The position numbers and the translations under genes are program-made. From Ilyonectria destructans (Eukaryota > Ascomycota > Sordariomycetes > Hypocreales > Nectriaceae): DNA of 64,000 bases. Below the pieces are notes generated by a model, which had not been told where the DNA came from, did no database searches, and saw only the letters and a list, made by a program, of their open reading frames with translations. Below, piece after piece: positions 31,614 to 41,217 of the stretch. Where the stretch lies: NCBI GenBank assembly GCA_020740775.1, contig JAHEWK010000001.1, positions 620,001 through 684,000 of the forward strand. The letters are read 5' to 3'. The first letter of the stretch is position 1. Each line of letters begins with the position of its first letter.

Positions 31614-33299
31614 TCAAGCATTGAGGTTGACGTGGATCGTCTTGGACTGGACATACTCCTTGACTGACTCGAGACCTCCCTCCCGTCCGTATCCACTCTG
31701 CTTCCATCCCCCCCACGGTGTGAACTTGCTGGGGTAATGGCCGCCGTTGATGGTGAGTGTGCCGACCTCGAGTTTCGAGGCAACTCGGAGAGCTCGGGAG
31801 ATATCCGACGTGAAGATGATGCCTATTGCGATGATTAGTACTCTAGACGTTATTGCTACTACAGCCCTGACTTTCATCGACGAAATGAAGGTTAAGGAAT
31901 CCGGGTTGAGGTGCGTGTCAGACTCACCGGACAGGCCAAACTCTGTGTCGTTGGCTAGCTCCACAGCTTCTGCTTCCGTCTTGAAAGTGCGGACGACGAG
32001 CACGGGGCCGAATACTTCCTCTTTCCAAATGCGGCTGTCAAGGCCGGGGTTGAGGAAGACAGTGGGACCCGAGAAACTCCCTGGCCGCGCCCCAACCTCC
32101 TCGATGCTGTCCACCAAGACTTCAATGCCATCGGCCTTGGCACCCTCGACGTACTCCCTGACGCGGTCTGCCTGCGCCTGATCCACCATCGGTCCCATGA
32201 AAGTGCTGGTATTCGTGGGGTCACCGATAGTACCCAGGAGATCCGTCCAAGCCTTCTTGAGATTCTCGATGAACGCAGGCGCGATGTTCTCGTGCACAAA
32301 GAGTCGGGAGGCCGCGGAGCAGGCCTGAGCGTTGTTGGCAAGAAAGCTCTGCGAGTTGTGCTGGATGGCATTCGCCATGTTCGCATCTTCGAAGACAATC
32401 GAGGCCGACTTGCCGCCGAGCTCAAGTGTGACGGGCTTCAGATTGCTCTGCGTGGCAGCGATCTGGACTTTGCGTCCAGCCGCTACAGAGCCCGTGAAGG
32501 ACATTCTCGCAACGTCCATGTGCGATGCGAGGGCTGCACCCGTCGGGCCACCGCCGGAGATCAGGTTGATGACGCCGCGCGGGAAACCGGCTTCTTTGAC
32601 CAGCCTACCGAGAAAAAGGGCGGCGAGGGGGCTCCTCTCAGATGACTTGTGCACAAACGTGTTTCCCATGGCCACAGCAGGGGCAATCTAAATGCAGCAA
32701 ATGTTAGAAGTGAGCAATGCTTGAAGAAGAGATGGATGGGATGAGACAGACCTTCCAGCCTACGGACAGGTTGGTGCCGTTCCAGGCTGAGATTCCAGCA
32801 CAAACACCGAAAGGTTCATAGGTGACCATCTTGAACAGGCCGTCTCCATCCTCGGCGTAAGTCTCGCCGTGAACCTTGTCGACGAGACCGGCGTAGTAAC
32901 GGAACGCCTGGGCTTGAGCACCGACCAGCATACGGCTGCCGACAATAGGCATGCCCATGTTAGTCGTCTCGAGCAGTGCGATCTGGTCGACATGCTTTTC
33001 GAGGAGATCAGCGTATTTGTTCATGACGGCCGCACGCTGTCCGCTGGGCGTCGACCTCCATGTCTTAAACGCTTCCTTGGCGCTTGCAACAGCTTTGTCC
33101 ACGTCCTCGGCGGAAGCTACCTGGACCTTGTCGGTCACCAGGGTGTTGTCCGCGGGGTTGTAAACAGAGATGGTCTCCCCTGAAGAGGATGGAATGTACT
33201 AAAAGTAGTCAAAGTTAGCACGATGTCGGAGAACAAAATGGATCGGGCTGCGAAGTGTCTTGCCTCATTGTTGATGAACAGGCCGGTCTCGAAGTCCAT
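31614..33299 (-). CDS. aldehyde dehydrogenase (NAD(P)+)
   Basis: Four exons (33299-33264, 33198-32752, 32687-31928, 31822-31614) give 483 residues, normal for the ALDH superfamily. Conserved parts are the N-terminal FINNE-YIPSSSGETISVYNPAD, SAWNGTN and KSSERSPL for cofactor binding, the general base Glu250 in LELGGKS, the catalytic Cys284 in AQACSAA (34 residues later, the canonical spacing), EEVFGPVLVV, and the C-terminal PWGGWKQSGYGREGG. The first exon has only 12 codons and joins the second through a GC-AG intron (AG|GCAAGA...TTTTAG); no GT donor fits there. The enzyme oxidises an aldehyde to the acid with NAD(P)+, probably in the cytosol. It can take the aldehyde released by the amine oxidase encoded 8.6 kb away and supply the CoA ligase. 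A general stress role is the alternative. Confidence 0.9.
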
Positions 33300-34410
33300 C
33301 TTGAATTTGTGTTGGTGTAAGTTGTTTTGTAGACTGCAAGCCACGGTGTTAGATTGCTGGTGGTAAGAGAAAATGTGATGCGATTTTGGTCTGAGTGATG
33401 TGGAATGTTTTCTTTCTTGTCCTTGAAGGGTCTACGGTCAGTATTTATCGTTGTCGGAGTCGCTAAAAATCGCCTTGGCGTGTCACTCTTGGAAGCTGAC
33501 GATTCGGACGAGTTCGGCCGTGGATTCGGGCGAAACAATTGATGTAGATTCCGCCCGCCCGAGTCCATTAAGGCCGAGTTTTATTGGCGGTTTAGACAAT
33601 TGTCAACCAGACGAATCATTACAAACTTTGTCTCTATTTCCCGTGGAGGCTATTGCCTGACGAACTCGGTCAGCGAGACTTATTGGGCTGGTTGTCGGAC
33701 GAATTCGGTCGAGCTCGGATGAATTCGAAGCGTTCCACTTAGCTGCCCAGGTGTTTGTCTATAACCGCAAATTATTAGCGTTGTTACCTGCTGGCAAACC
33801 CGGCAGCCCTACTCTCTATAATTCGTTAATTGGACGACATACTATACGCTAACTCTGCCTATTAACCACCTACGCTCTTTTAGGCTTGAGTTGCAGTCAT
33901 CCCCAGCAGCTTCTGCGCCCAGCTCAGTTGGGGCGAGCGGCAGTGGACTAGGCTTAGTCAAGGACTGTGCGTACATACCGACGAGGCCAGCAACTGCCGA
34001 GCCGAGACACTTTTTATACAATGAGACGTTCCCGACCGATAGGGATGATTAAATCCCGAACCTTTAGATACCCCAACGAGCCACAGATGGCGTTAGCAAA
34101 GTGAGGCGCCACGGATAAATATTCGGGGCGCCTCAGTTGCCAGCTACCCTAAACCCCGCTTACCAGGCACGGCTGCTGTGGAAAGGCGGCTAATGAAACC
34201 AAGTAGGAATTGAACCTGAACCTGAAGTGAAGGCGGCAATTGTGAATGGACGATGTAGGCTAAACCTGGCCCAATGAGGTACAAGAGGGGCGGAGTACAT
34301 GGATCCAATTAGGAGGAGAGCTAGTGCATACGCACTTATCCCGCTGGTTGATAGGGATACACACTTCGAACCTGAACTTGAACCATGCATCACATGGCTA
34401 CTTTCCAACA
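33300..34410. other. intergenic region, no gene seen
   Basis: About 1.1 kb. Between 33500 and 33740 several short TTCGG(C/A)CGAA/GACGAATTCGGTCG-like palindromic motifs recur. The part around 33780-34170 is diverged non-coding sequence that could be a decayed mobile element, but no terminal repeats or transposase fragments were recognised. Confidence 0.4.
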
Positions 34411-36885
34411 ATGTTGTCCCGACTCGTCTCTTCAGCGCTCAAGAAACTCACGGATGGTGCTGGCAACAATGGGCCACCAGGACCGGCTTTCCCAACGCTC
34501 TGGTTCCCGCCACCACCGCCAGCAGGACTGGGGACTCGACGTCTATGCGCACGATGCCTCACACTTCTCCGTCACGTTGTCTTCGCCTTTGGCGACGGAA
34601 CGGCGTGTGAGTATCTCGAGATGCCCCACTCTCCAGCAATGTCCACCTTGCCGGGCTCATCCTGCATGATTTGCGCCAAGACGTTGCTGCTCTTTGACGG
34701 CATGCAGAAGCACGTCTCGTTCGAAGAGACGCTGCGGAAGTCGCCGTTGGCGGAGTGGCGCCTGACGTGGAAGTTCGACACACCTGCCACTGTGTCTTGG
34801 CATCATTTCAGTCAGCAGGCGGCTAGGGTTTCGCTGATGGTGAAGCACAAACGGGGATACAGCTGGGGAATTGGGAGTTTCATGCTGCATCCTGACCCAC
34901 GTGTTTCTCTTCCCGGCGTCGTGGAGCGGATACCCCTTCCGGACGATTACGGCACTATTTTGTCTCTGGATGGGGAAGAGGGTGCCTTCAGCTCGACTCT
35001 CAGCAGCGAAAGCATGGCCAAAGTCGCCTCGTGGATGCAGGAATGCTCCTCGACTCACAAAAAATGCCACCAGCTGTTTGGCAAAGACGGTCCCGGCCAG
35101 CCTGTCGTCCCATGGTTCCCGGATCGCCTCATCCGAATTACCAGAACCGAGAACTCGGGATCGACCTGGCTTAGCACCCGCCTTGTGCTCAAATCTGACT
35201 TGGTCGACTTTCCAGCTGTTACTGCCAAAGAGGGTGTCCAATATTTGTCCTTCTCTCACTGCTGGGGTCCAGAGCCGAAAGCAGGCCGCAGTGGCAGCGT
35301 GCTCACCCAAGCCACCCTCGACACCTGGCAGAAAGGACTGCCATTAGACAAGATGCCTCTGGCTTTCCAACACGCCGTCAAAGTGTGTGCGTCGCTGGGG
35401 TTCGACCACATCTGGATCGACAGCTTGTGCATCCTCCAGGACAGTGTCCGAGACTGGCAGGAGCAGAGCGCCGTCATGGCCGACGTCTATAAGTTTGCGT
35501 GGCTCAACGTCGCTGCCCTCTCGACTGGGTCTGATTACGAAGGGTTTATCAACGACGCCCGCGAACCGCGCGTCATCTGGGGGTTTCGGACCCCTTTGGC
35601 GCCCATCCTCGGCACAGGACACCCCACGAATGGGAACGGGAACCTCCAAGGACGCCCCTGTGTACTTCTAGATGGGATGGTGACGCTTCTCTGGGACATA
35701 CAGCGCGATCTTCCCGGAGGAGGCGACTGGCTGGCGCCGCTGTTTACACGAGCGTGGGTGTACCAGGAGCGCAACCTTGCGCGCCGCACCCTCGCCTTCG
35801 CCACCCACGGCGTGTTCTTTGCCTGCGATGAGGCCAACTACGGGGAAAATCTCAATGGCCTGGACGGGGTAAGTGCTGGAGGCTCCGGCCCACGGCCTCT
35901 TATGCACTCCATGGTCGATACAGCAGCGGCACTGGCTGCCGAGGCTGTTGCCGCAGGGAACGTTCCGTCGCCTGAGCGACTACAAAAGGAGGCGCTCGAC
36001 CTTTTTCGACGCTTTGGCAGCACCTGGAACTCGGCCGTGTGGAGCTACACTCAATGCAAGCTTACGAAAGACACGGACCGGCTGGTAGCCATCTCGTCGG
36101 TTGCGCGGGAGCTGGCCAACTCGGGAATCCTGCAACAGAAACGCTATCTCGCCGGCCTATGGGACATCAACTTGATCTTTCAGCTGGCGTGGATGTCGTG
36201 CGAGGGACGGAACACGACGGGGCGCCGGAAACACGTCGGCACCAAAGAATATGTGGCACCGAGTTGGAGCTGGGCGAGCGTTGAGGCACCCGTGGCAAAG
36301 TGTGGCGAGTTTTACCCCGACGAATCCCAGACACGGGCTCTCGCCGACGTACGAGCCGTCGATGTCAAGCTAGCGACTGAGTTTCCTTTTGGCCCTGTTA
36401 GTGCTGGGTGGGTGCGACTCTGGGGATGTCCGAAGACTGTCTTGGCTTCCTATACTAAGCCGAACCACGACTACGAAGGCAGCTCAGTGAGCACAAGCCT
36501 CACCGATGCAGCGACGGGTGAGAAGCTGTGGTTCGCTTCAGACACGACCGAGGGCTACGAGATCGTTGCGTCCCGCGCCGGATTGAGCAAGGTTGTCTGG
36601 GTGCCACACATCCTCACCGCACACGGCAGTACGGTATCGTGCAACACCCTCGTCCTCGCTGAGGTGTCACCCAGTGAGGGATCTGGGGGCGGCGCCTTTA
36701 TCAAGCCTGGCGAGAAGGTGTACAGGAGACTTGGAACAGGGAACTTTGGCAGGATACCAAGTTTGTTTCGGCAGGATAAGCTGCTGATGACCCTAGGAAC
36801 GTATCCCGAGTCCACCGAAATGACAGACGTGGTTCGCGGGTTTGTCCGGAACGAGGCGGGATACCAGGAGTTTGTTATTATCTAA
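34411..36885 (+). CDS. HET-domain protein (heterokaryon-incompatibility type)
   Basis: A single exon of 824 residues from the ATG of MLSRLVSS; the frame is open 29 codons further upstream, but that stretch looks non-coding. The HET domain is clear: YLSFSHCWG (block 1), then KVCASLGFDHIWIDSLCILQDSVRDWQEQSAVMADVYKFAWLNVAAL (block 2, quoted in parts: IWIDSLCILQD, VMADVYKFA) and TRAWVYQERNLARRTLAF (block 3). An N-terminal Cys-containing region (SCMICAKTLLLF) and a long C-terminal part with SWSWASVEAPV follow, as is usual for these proteins. HET proteins act in non-self recognition and can trigger regulated cell death in the cytoplasm; the domain is related to TIR-like folds. No partner such as a NACHT or Helo-domain gene is adjacent, though a Helo-type N-terminal domain protein is encoded ~28 kb away. 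Such genes are often in fast-evolving regions. Confidence 0.9.
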   Translation: MLSRLVSSALKKLTDGAGNNGPPGPAFPTLWFPPPPPAGLGTRRLCARCLTLLRHVVFAFGDGTACEYLEMPHSPAMSTLPGSSCMICAKTLLLFDGMQKHVSFEETLRKSPLAEWRLTWKFDTPATVSWHHFSQQAARVSLMVKHKRGYSWGIGSFMLHPDPRVSLPGVVERIPLPDDYGTILSLDGEEGAFSSTLSSESMAKVASWMQECSSTHKKCHQLFGKDGPGQPVVPWFPDRLIRITRTENSGSTWLSTRLVLKSDLVDFPAVTAKEGVQYLSFSHCWGPEPKAGRSGSVLTQATLDTWQKGLPLDKMPLAFQHAVKVCASLGFDHIWIDSLCILQDSVRDWQEQSAVMADVYKFAWLNVAALSTGSDYEGFINDAREPRVIWGFRTPLAPILGTGHPTNGNGNLQGRPCVLLDGMVTLLWDIQRDLPGGGDWLAPLFTRAWVYQERNLARRTLAFATHGVFFACDEANYGENLNGLDGVSAGGSGPRPLMHSMVDTAAALAAEAVAAGNVPSPERLQKEALDLFRRFGSTWNSAVWSYTQCKLTKDTDRLVAISSVARELANSGILQQKRYLAGLWDINLIFQLAWMSCEGRNTTGRRKHVGTKEYVAPSWSWASVEAPVAKCGEFYPDESQTRALADVRAVDVKLATEFPFGPVSAGWVRLWGCPKTVLASYTKPNHDYEGSSVSTSLTDAATGEKLWFASDTTEGYEIVASRAGLSKVVWVPHILTAHGSTVSCNTLVLAEVSPSEGSGGGAFIKPGEKVYRRLGTGNFGRIPSLFRQDKLLMTLGTYPESTEMTDVVRGFVRNEAGYQEFVII

Positions 36886-36939
36886 CTTTATTCTTTAGAA
36901 TGTTGATAACTGGAGGCAGCTTTCTGTTCCCACCTGCCC

Positions 36940-37340
36940 GGCCATGTTTTCGTTATCCTATTACTTAGATATGTTATAGCTACATTTTTTCCTTTTAATT
37001 ATAAATTAGTTAAAATGATATTTAAGTCTAGACTTGCTTATTTACTTATAGAATAGTAGTCAGGACGCTTTAGCGAAGTTAAAGATCATATAAGGAGTTA
37101 ATACAAGCTGTTGATAAGTTAAAATCTTTATTAAAATACTCAGGTTTCAATTATTTGTAGAAGAACTATTAGTAGTAAGAAGGATTTTTCTTTTTAAACT
37201 AGTTGTAGGAGTTCTATAGGCTTAGATGTAGATAAAAGGGTATAATAAGAATAATAAGAATACTACTACTAGGTGTTCTAACCATGCGTATATATACTTA
37301 ATAGTAAGGCTAGATATGCACTTTTTTACGTTTACGTACT
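36940..37340. other. AT-rich, TA-rich island
   Basis: This stretch is strikingly AT-rich compared with the gene-coding neighbours (many TTATTA, TAGTAG, ATAATA runs) and carries no open frame of interest. Such islands arise where repeat-induced point mutation has acted on a duplicated element, or from decayed transposons. No element ends are recognisable. Confidence 0.5.
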
Positions 37341-37665
37341 GTTCTTGACTCTGTTATACGGGTTATACACAGCATCGTCGCTTGGGAGGCACATCCACTC
37401 ATGGATTCAAGCTGGCGTTTGTTTATGGATGGAAACGTAACATTGCTGTCTGAGATGGTAATTTGTCAGATGCTCAATTTTCCCAATCATCGCTCTACTC
37501 TCACGACCGCTCAATCTCAAGACCACGTTCCATTAGCGGGGCCAAAATATCCGACGTCTGGCATCTGCAACCAAGGCAGTCCCAGCCCATCAGCAGTGTT
37601 CTGCCACCTGTTCAATCACCAAGTCAGTATCTAAGGTCATTGCGGAATTTTGAAGGCCAATGAAC

Positions 37666-40073
37666 TTACACTGTGTTTCCCCACCAGTCTGGGAATTGGA
37701 CGTTTGGTCCATAGGTCACCGCGAAGAAGATGACAATCCCACTGATAGCCAGCCCGGTATCAAGAGCCGCTGCAAGCACGTAGTTGTACTTTGTCCACCA
37801 AGCGTAGAATTTCTTGTAAATAATCTTGTTGAATATCAGATTGACGATGTACCAACTGCTGTAGTTGATTCCAGTGGCTGGTGGGACATTGTATGTTCCC
37901 ACAAAGATGAGCGGCCAGTTTATTTTTTTGATGAAGTCATTGCCGGTCTTTTTGTAAATGAAATATGTCATGGGCGGCAGGATCAATCCAATCCAGAAGA
38001 AATGCAGCAAACCGCTGTAGATGGCCCCAACAGAGTAGAGGCGACCGGGGCCAACAAGGCCCCAGATCTAATAATCACAATGACGGTTAGCAAGACCATT
38101 GCATCGGATTTTTCGGGGCAGATCACTTACAACTGATGAAGAGAACACTGTTCGTCCGTTTGGACAGGAGAAGCCATTGGCCTGGTCCTCAGTGCAGATA
38201 TCATCCACGTTGCCAAGCATCCACTGCGTGACACCGACCTGGGTCAAGGCACCAAGAATGGTCGCAAATCCTTGAGCAAAGAACAAGGTCTGTGGGGGGA
38301 TTTTCAGATAATGCCCCAGTTTCATATCGGAAGAAAAGTATAGCCCTTGACCGACCACGTCCGTTGAGAGAATCTTGAAGAGGATGTTGGCGATCGGTCG
38401 GCCCTGGAACATATACCCACCAATGAACTCCGAAAGTACGTTCAACTGATTAGCATCCACATTTGTTACGCCTTGAATCATTCCACAAGGTACCATGTAC
38501 ACTGCTGGGATCACAAAGGCGAGGACCACTCCATACCACGGGAGTCCGGTGTCATAGCCCTCGGCCATGCCGAAGCTCATTGCGAGAACACCCGTGAGGA
38601 TAGTGGCCCACCACCACCAAGGGACTTTGTTGTACGTTGACATGAGACGGGCGTGAATGTCAAGTTTGAGGGAACCTCGAAAAGCATGCTTCAGTTCATC
38701 CCAGTGGAAGAAGTAAACATGTGACAGAACACTGTGTTGGGTTAGACAAGTGGCTTGTACGACATCTGCATGGCGACTTACCTCGTGATTGACGCAAAGG
38801 ATAGCCCGTAGACAAATGCAAAGGTTGCTGGAAGATAAGGAGGCGAGTATTCGGAGTACTTCTCCTGGTCAAACCGCTCTCCAGTCAAGACATTCGAAAC
38901 ATTATACAACTCGCCATAGCGGTCGTAAACATCCGCTGTGCATAGCGGTAGGTAAGACGTAAACCAGATATTGGTGTAGTAAATCCCCGGTACAACGATC
39001 CAGAAGAAGAGAGCGAAGCCAGCAAAGACGTTGACGGCCGCCCAATGTGGACTCAGGAGCGGGTTGCTATTGTAGGCGACCATGGACCAATCGAATGTCA
39101 AAGGGAAGAGACCCAGCCCGGTAACCATACCGAAAACCTGGTTAACGGCCAGGTTCTTGGGCGCAATCCAGCAAATCCACGAAAAGTAGCTCAAGCCCGT
39201 GAACATCAGGCCTGGGAACCAATACCAAACGAACGCGCAACCACCCACCACCATGAAGAACTTGATTCGGGTAATTTTCCACCCATCAGCGACGGCATTT
39301 GCTCTTGAATGAAGAGAGCTCAGGAGCGCCACGTTGCTCAACACTCCAGGCCAGATCATGCTCGCGGGCTGAACAAGCCATCGACTAGCCAGACCAGCAA
39401 CGGCATATCCGCTAAGCTGGCAACAAAGCACGGCCAGGACAGAAAGTCCAGCGGGAAGCTTGAACCCGTAGAGTTTGGCAGCCTGGATGATGTTTGTTGC
39501 GTCGGCCGATCCGAATCCGAATGACACGTTTGCCATGATGGTGACGAGTGCATGCTCCTTGATGTTGAAGTGGCGATCGGGATTGAATCGGCTGATTGGT
39601 AGGATCTTTGCCAAGATAACGCCAAGCGGGAAAGCGATCAGTTCGGCGACTAGGGATACAATGCGAACACCGGGGTAGCGAAGGGAGAAGAATTGGTTGA
39701 CCCCCGCGCCAAGGAATACAAACACCTATTGAACCAATTAACAATGTACTCTTGTTAGTACAAATTGGGAGAACCTCACAATTCCTAGGAGCCAGGCACG
39801 CAAAGTGTTTACTGGGATTTCCTTGTCATCCGTCTCCGGTACGACAGCTCGCACAGCTGGGAACGGACTCGTATCAGCGGCATAGTCGCCTTCTTCCTCT
39901 CCCTTGGCAAAAATATGGTCGAAGTCGACTTCGAGCTCGACAAGATGGCTGTTTCCTACTTCGACATCTTGGCCAGTGACGATGACGCTCTTCTCGCCGG
40001 GGATGTCATTGCTGGTCGAGTCGCTTCTCACTACGCCATCTGAAGACGGGCTGGGGATTTCCTCTTTACCCAT
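37666..40073 (-). CDS. oligopeptide transporter (OPT family)
   Basis: Four exons (40073-39780, 39725-38782, 38731-38131, 38067-37666) give 746 residues. An acidic hydrophilic N terminus of ~80 residues leads into about 12-16 membrane segments. Family marks are NTLRAWLLGI, the NPDRHFNIKEHALVTIMANVS loop (the OPT N-P-G-P-F-N-x-K-E-H motif with DRH replacing GPF), FPLTFDWSMVAYNSNPLLSPHWAAVN, GYMFQGRPIANILFK, SSDMKLGHYLKIPP, and the C-terminal PDWWGNTV. All introns join in frame. OPT proteins import tetra- and pentapeptides, glutathione or metal chelates across the plasma membrane with protons. Its gene is followed in the same orientation, 1.1 kb upstream, by a Zn2Cys6 regulator gene, which may or may not control it. 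The altered GPF motif is worth noting for substrate choice. Confidence 0.9.
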
Positions 40074-41217
40074 GATGGAGTCTTGGGCGATGCCAAGCAG
40101 GTGGTAGTCTGCAATGGGAAATCAGTGCCTCACATTTCGCGGCGCCACCTTTGAGGTCCCTTTTGTTTATTATACGGATTACGGACGCTTATCGTCGTCT
40201 ACTATGGTCACTTGCCACACATCCCTCAGCACCAACACGTTCTAGGAAGCTGCGTACTAGGCCAATTGACATGCCTAAACTTATCTCGAGCCCGGGTCGT
40301 TGGTTACGTTGCACCTCCAATGGCAGTGGAGCACGGTCCGGTGCCAGATCTAAGAGCGGCTTTGGCGTGCGGCGCTCCGAATTGCGAAACGGACTTGTCT
40401 AGGGTTCTCGGCATGCTGGCTGACCACATTCATGGCCGCGTCAAGCAATGGTTTAAGCTAAACCTCGATGGCCTTACGGTGGAAAGACCGATGGTTCTGG
40501 ACCCGTCTCAAGCGATATTCGTCACGCTTCTGGGTTATGGGACAGGGTTCATAGGGTCCATCACAGCGGATAGATTTACGTTGATCGTGTCGATCTGGTA
40601 CGCACCCACACATTTGCAAAGTCAATTGCTCTGCTCTTGGACGATATCAAATGCGAAGTTTCGGCTGTCAAACCCGAACAGCTGGGTTGCAGGTTCCATT
40701 GCATTGGCAATATCCATGGCCTCGTTCATCTGACACCCCTCACCACTTACACGAGACCACGCACTGTCAGCACCGGGAACCTTTGCCGCTCTTATCAGCC
40801 GCCGTTCGGACCGTTTGCATGGTACCACGAAGGTACTTTTGTTATCGGACAATCTCGCTCTGTGGGGAGCCGTGACCAAATCAGGGAGCTCAACCCCACA
40901 CTCCCTGGTCCTTTTGGTGCCGTCTCTTCCGTTGCCGGCTGTTCCCCGCAAGCTTACAGAATATTTAGATCGGCAGAAGGCTGTCAGTCGTTTTAGCCGG
41001 CTTCTCTGCATCATTCACGAAGAGCAGAGCGCCTGTGTGAATAATAAGTTGAGATTGTATTACCACAGAGGGGAGTCTACCACTAAAATACAGCGTCTGC
41101 AATGCGACGCATCTGCATGTGACCCAACCCCGTGGGCCGAATATTTTTCACTCTGTATTGGCCGCCCAATTCGGACATCTACGTAGCCTCGATGGTGTTG
41201 AGGGTATGGAGGTGTAT
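40074..41217. other. intergenic region, no gene seen
   Basis: About 1.1 kb between the transporter start and the stop of regulator 3. Plus-strand frames at 40212-40733 and 40637-41186 overlap each other and lack domain features. Confidence 0.45.

Noticed and set aside
16852..33299. Secondary-metabolite biosynthesis cluster
   Set aside because: A P450, CoA ligase and regulators occur, but no polyketide synthase, peptide synthetase, terpene cyclase or prenyltransferase is present, so a degradative role fits better.
34657..35310. 217-codon minus-strand frame
   Set aside because: It is antisense to the HET gene and reflects the high GC content of that coding region.
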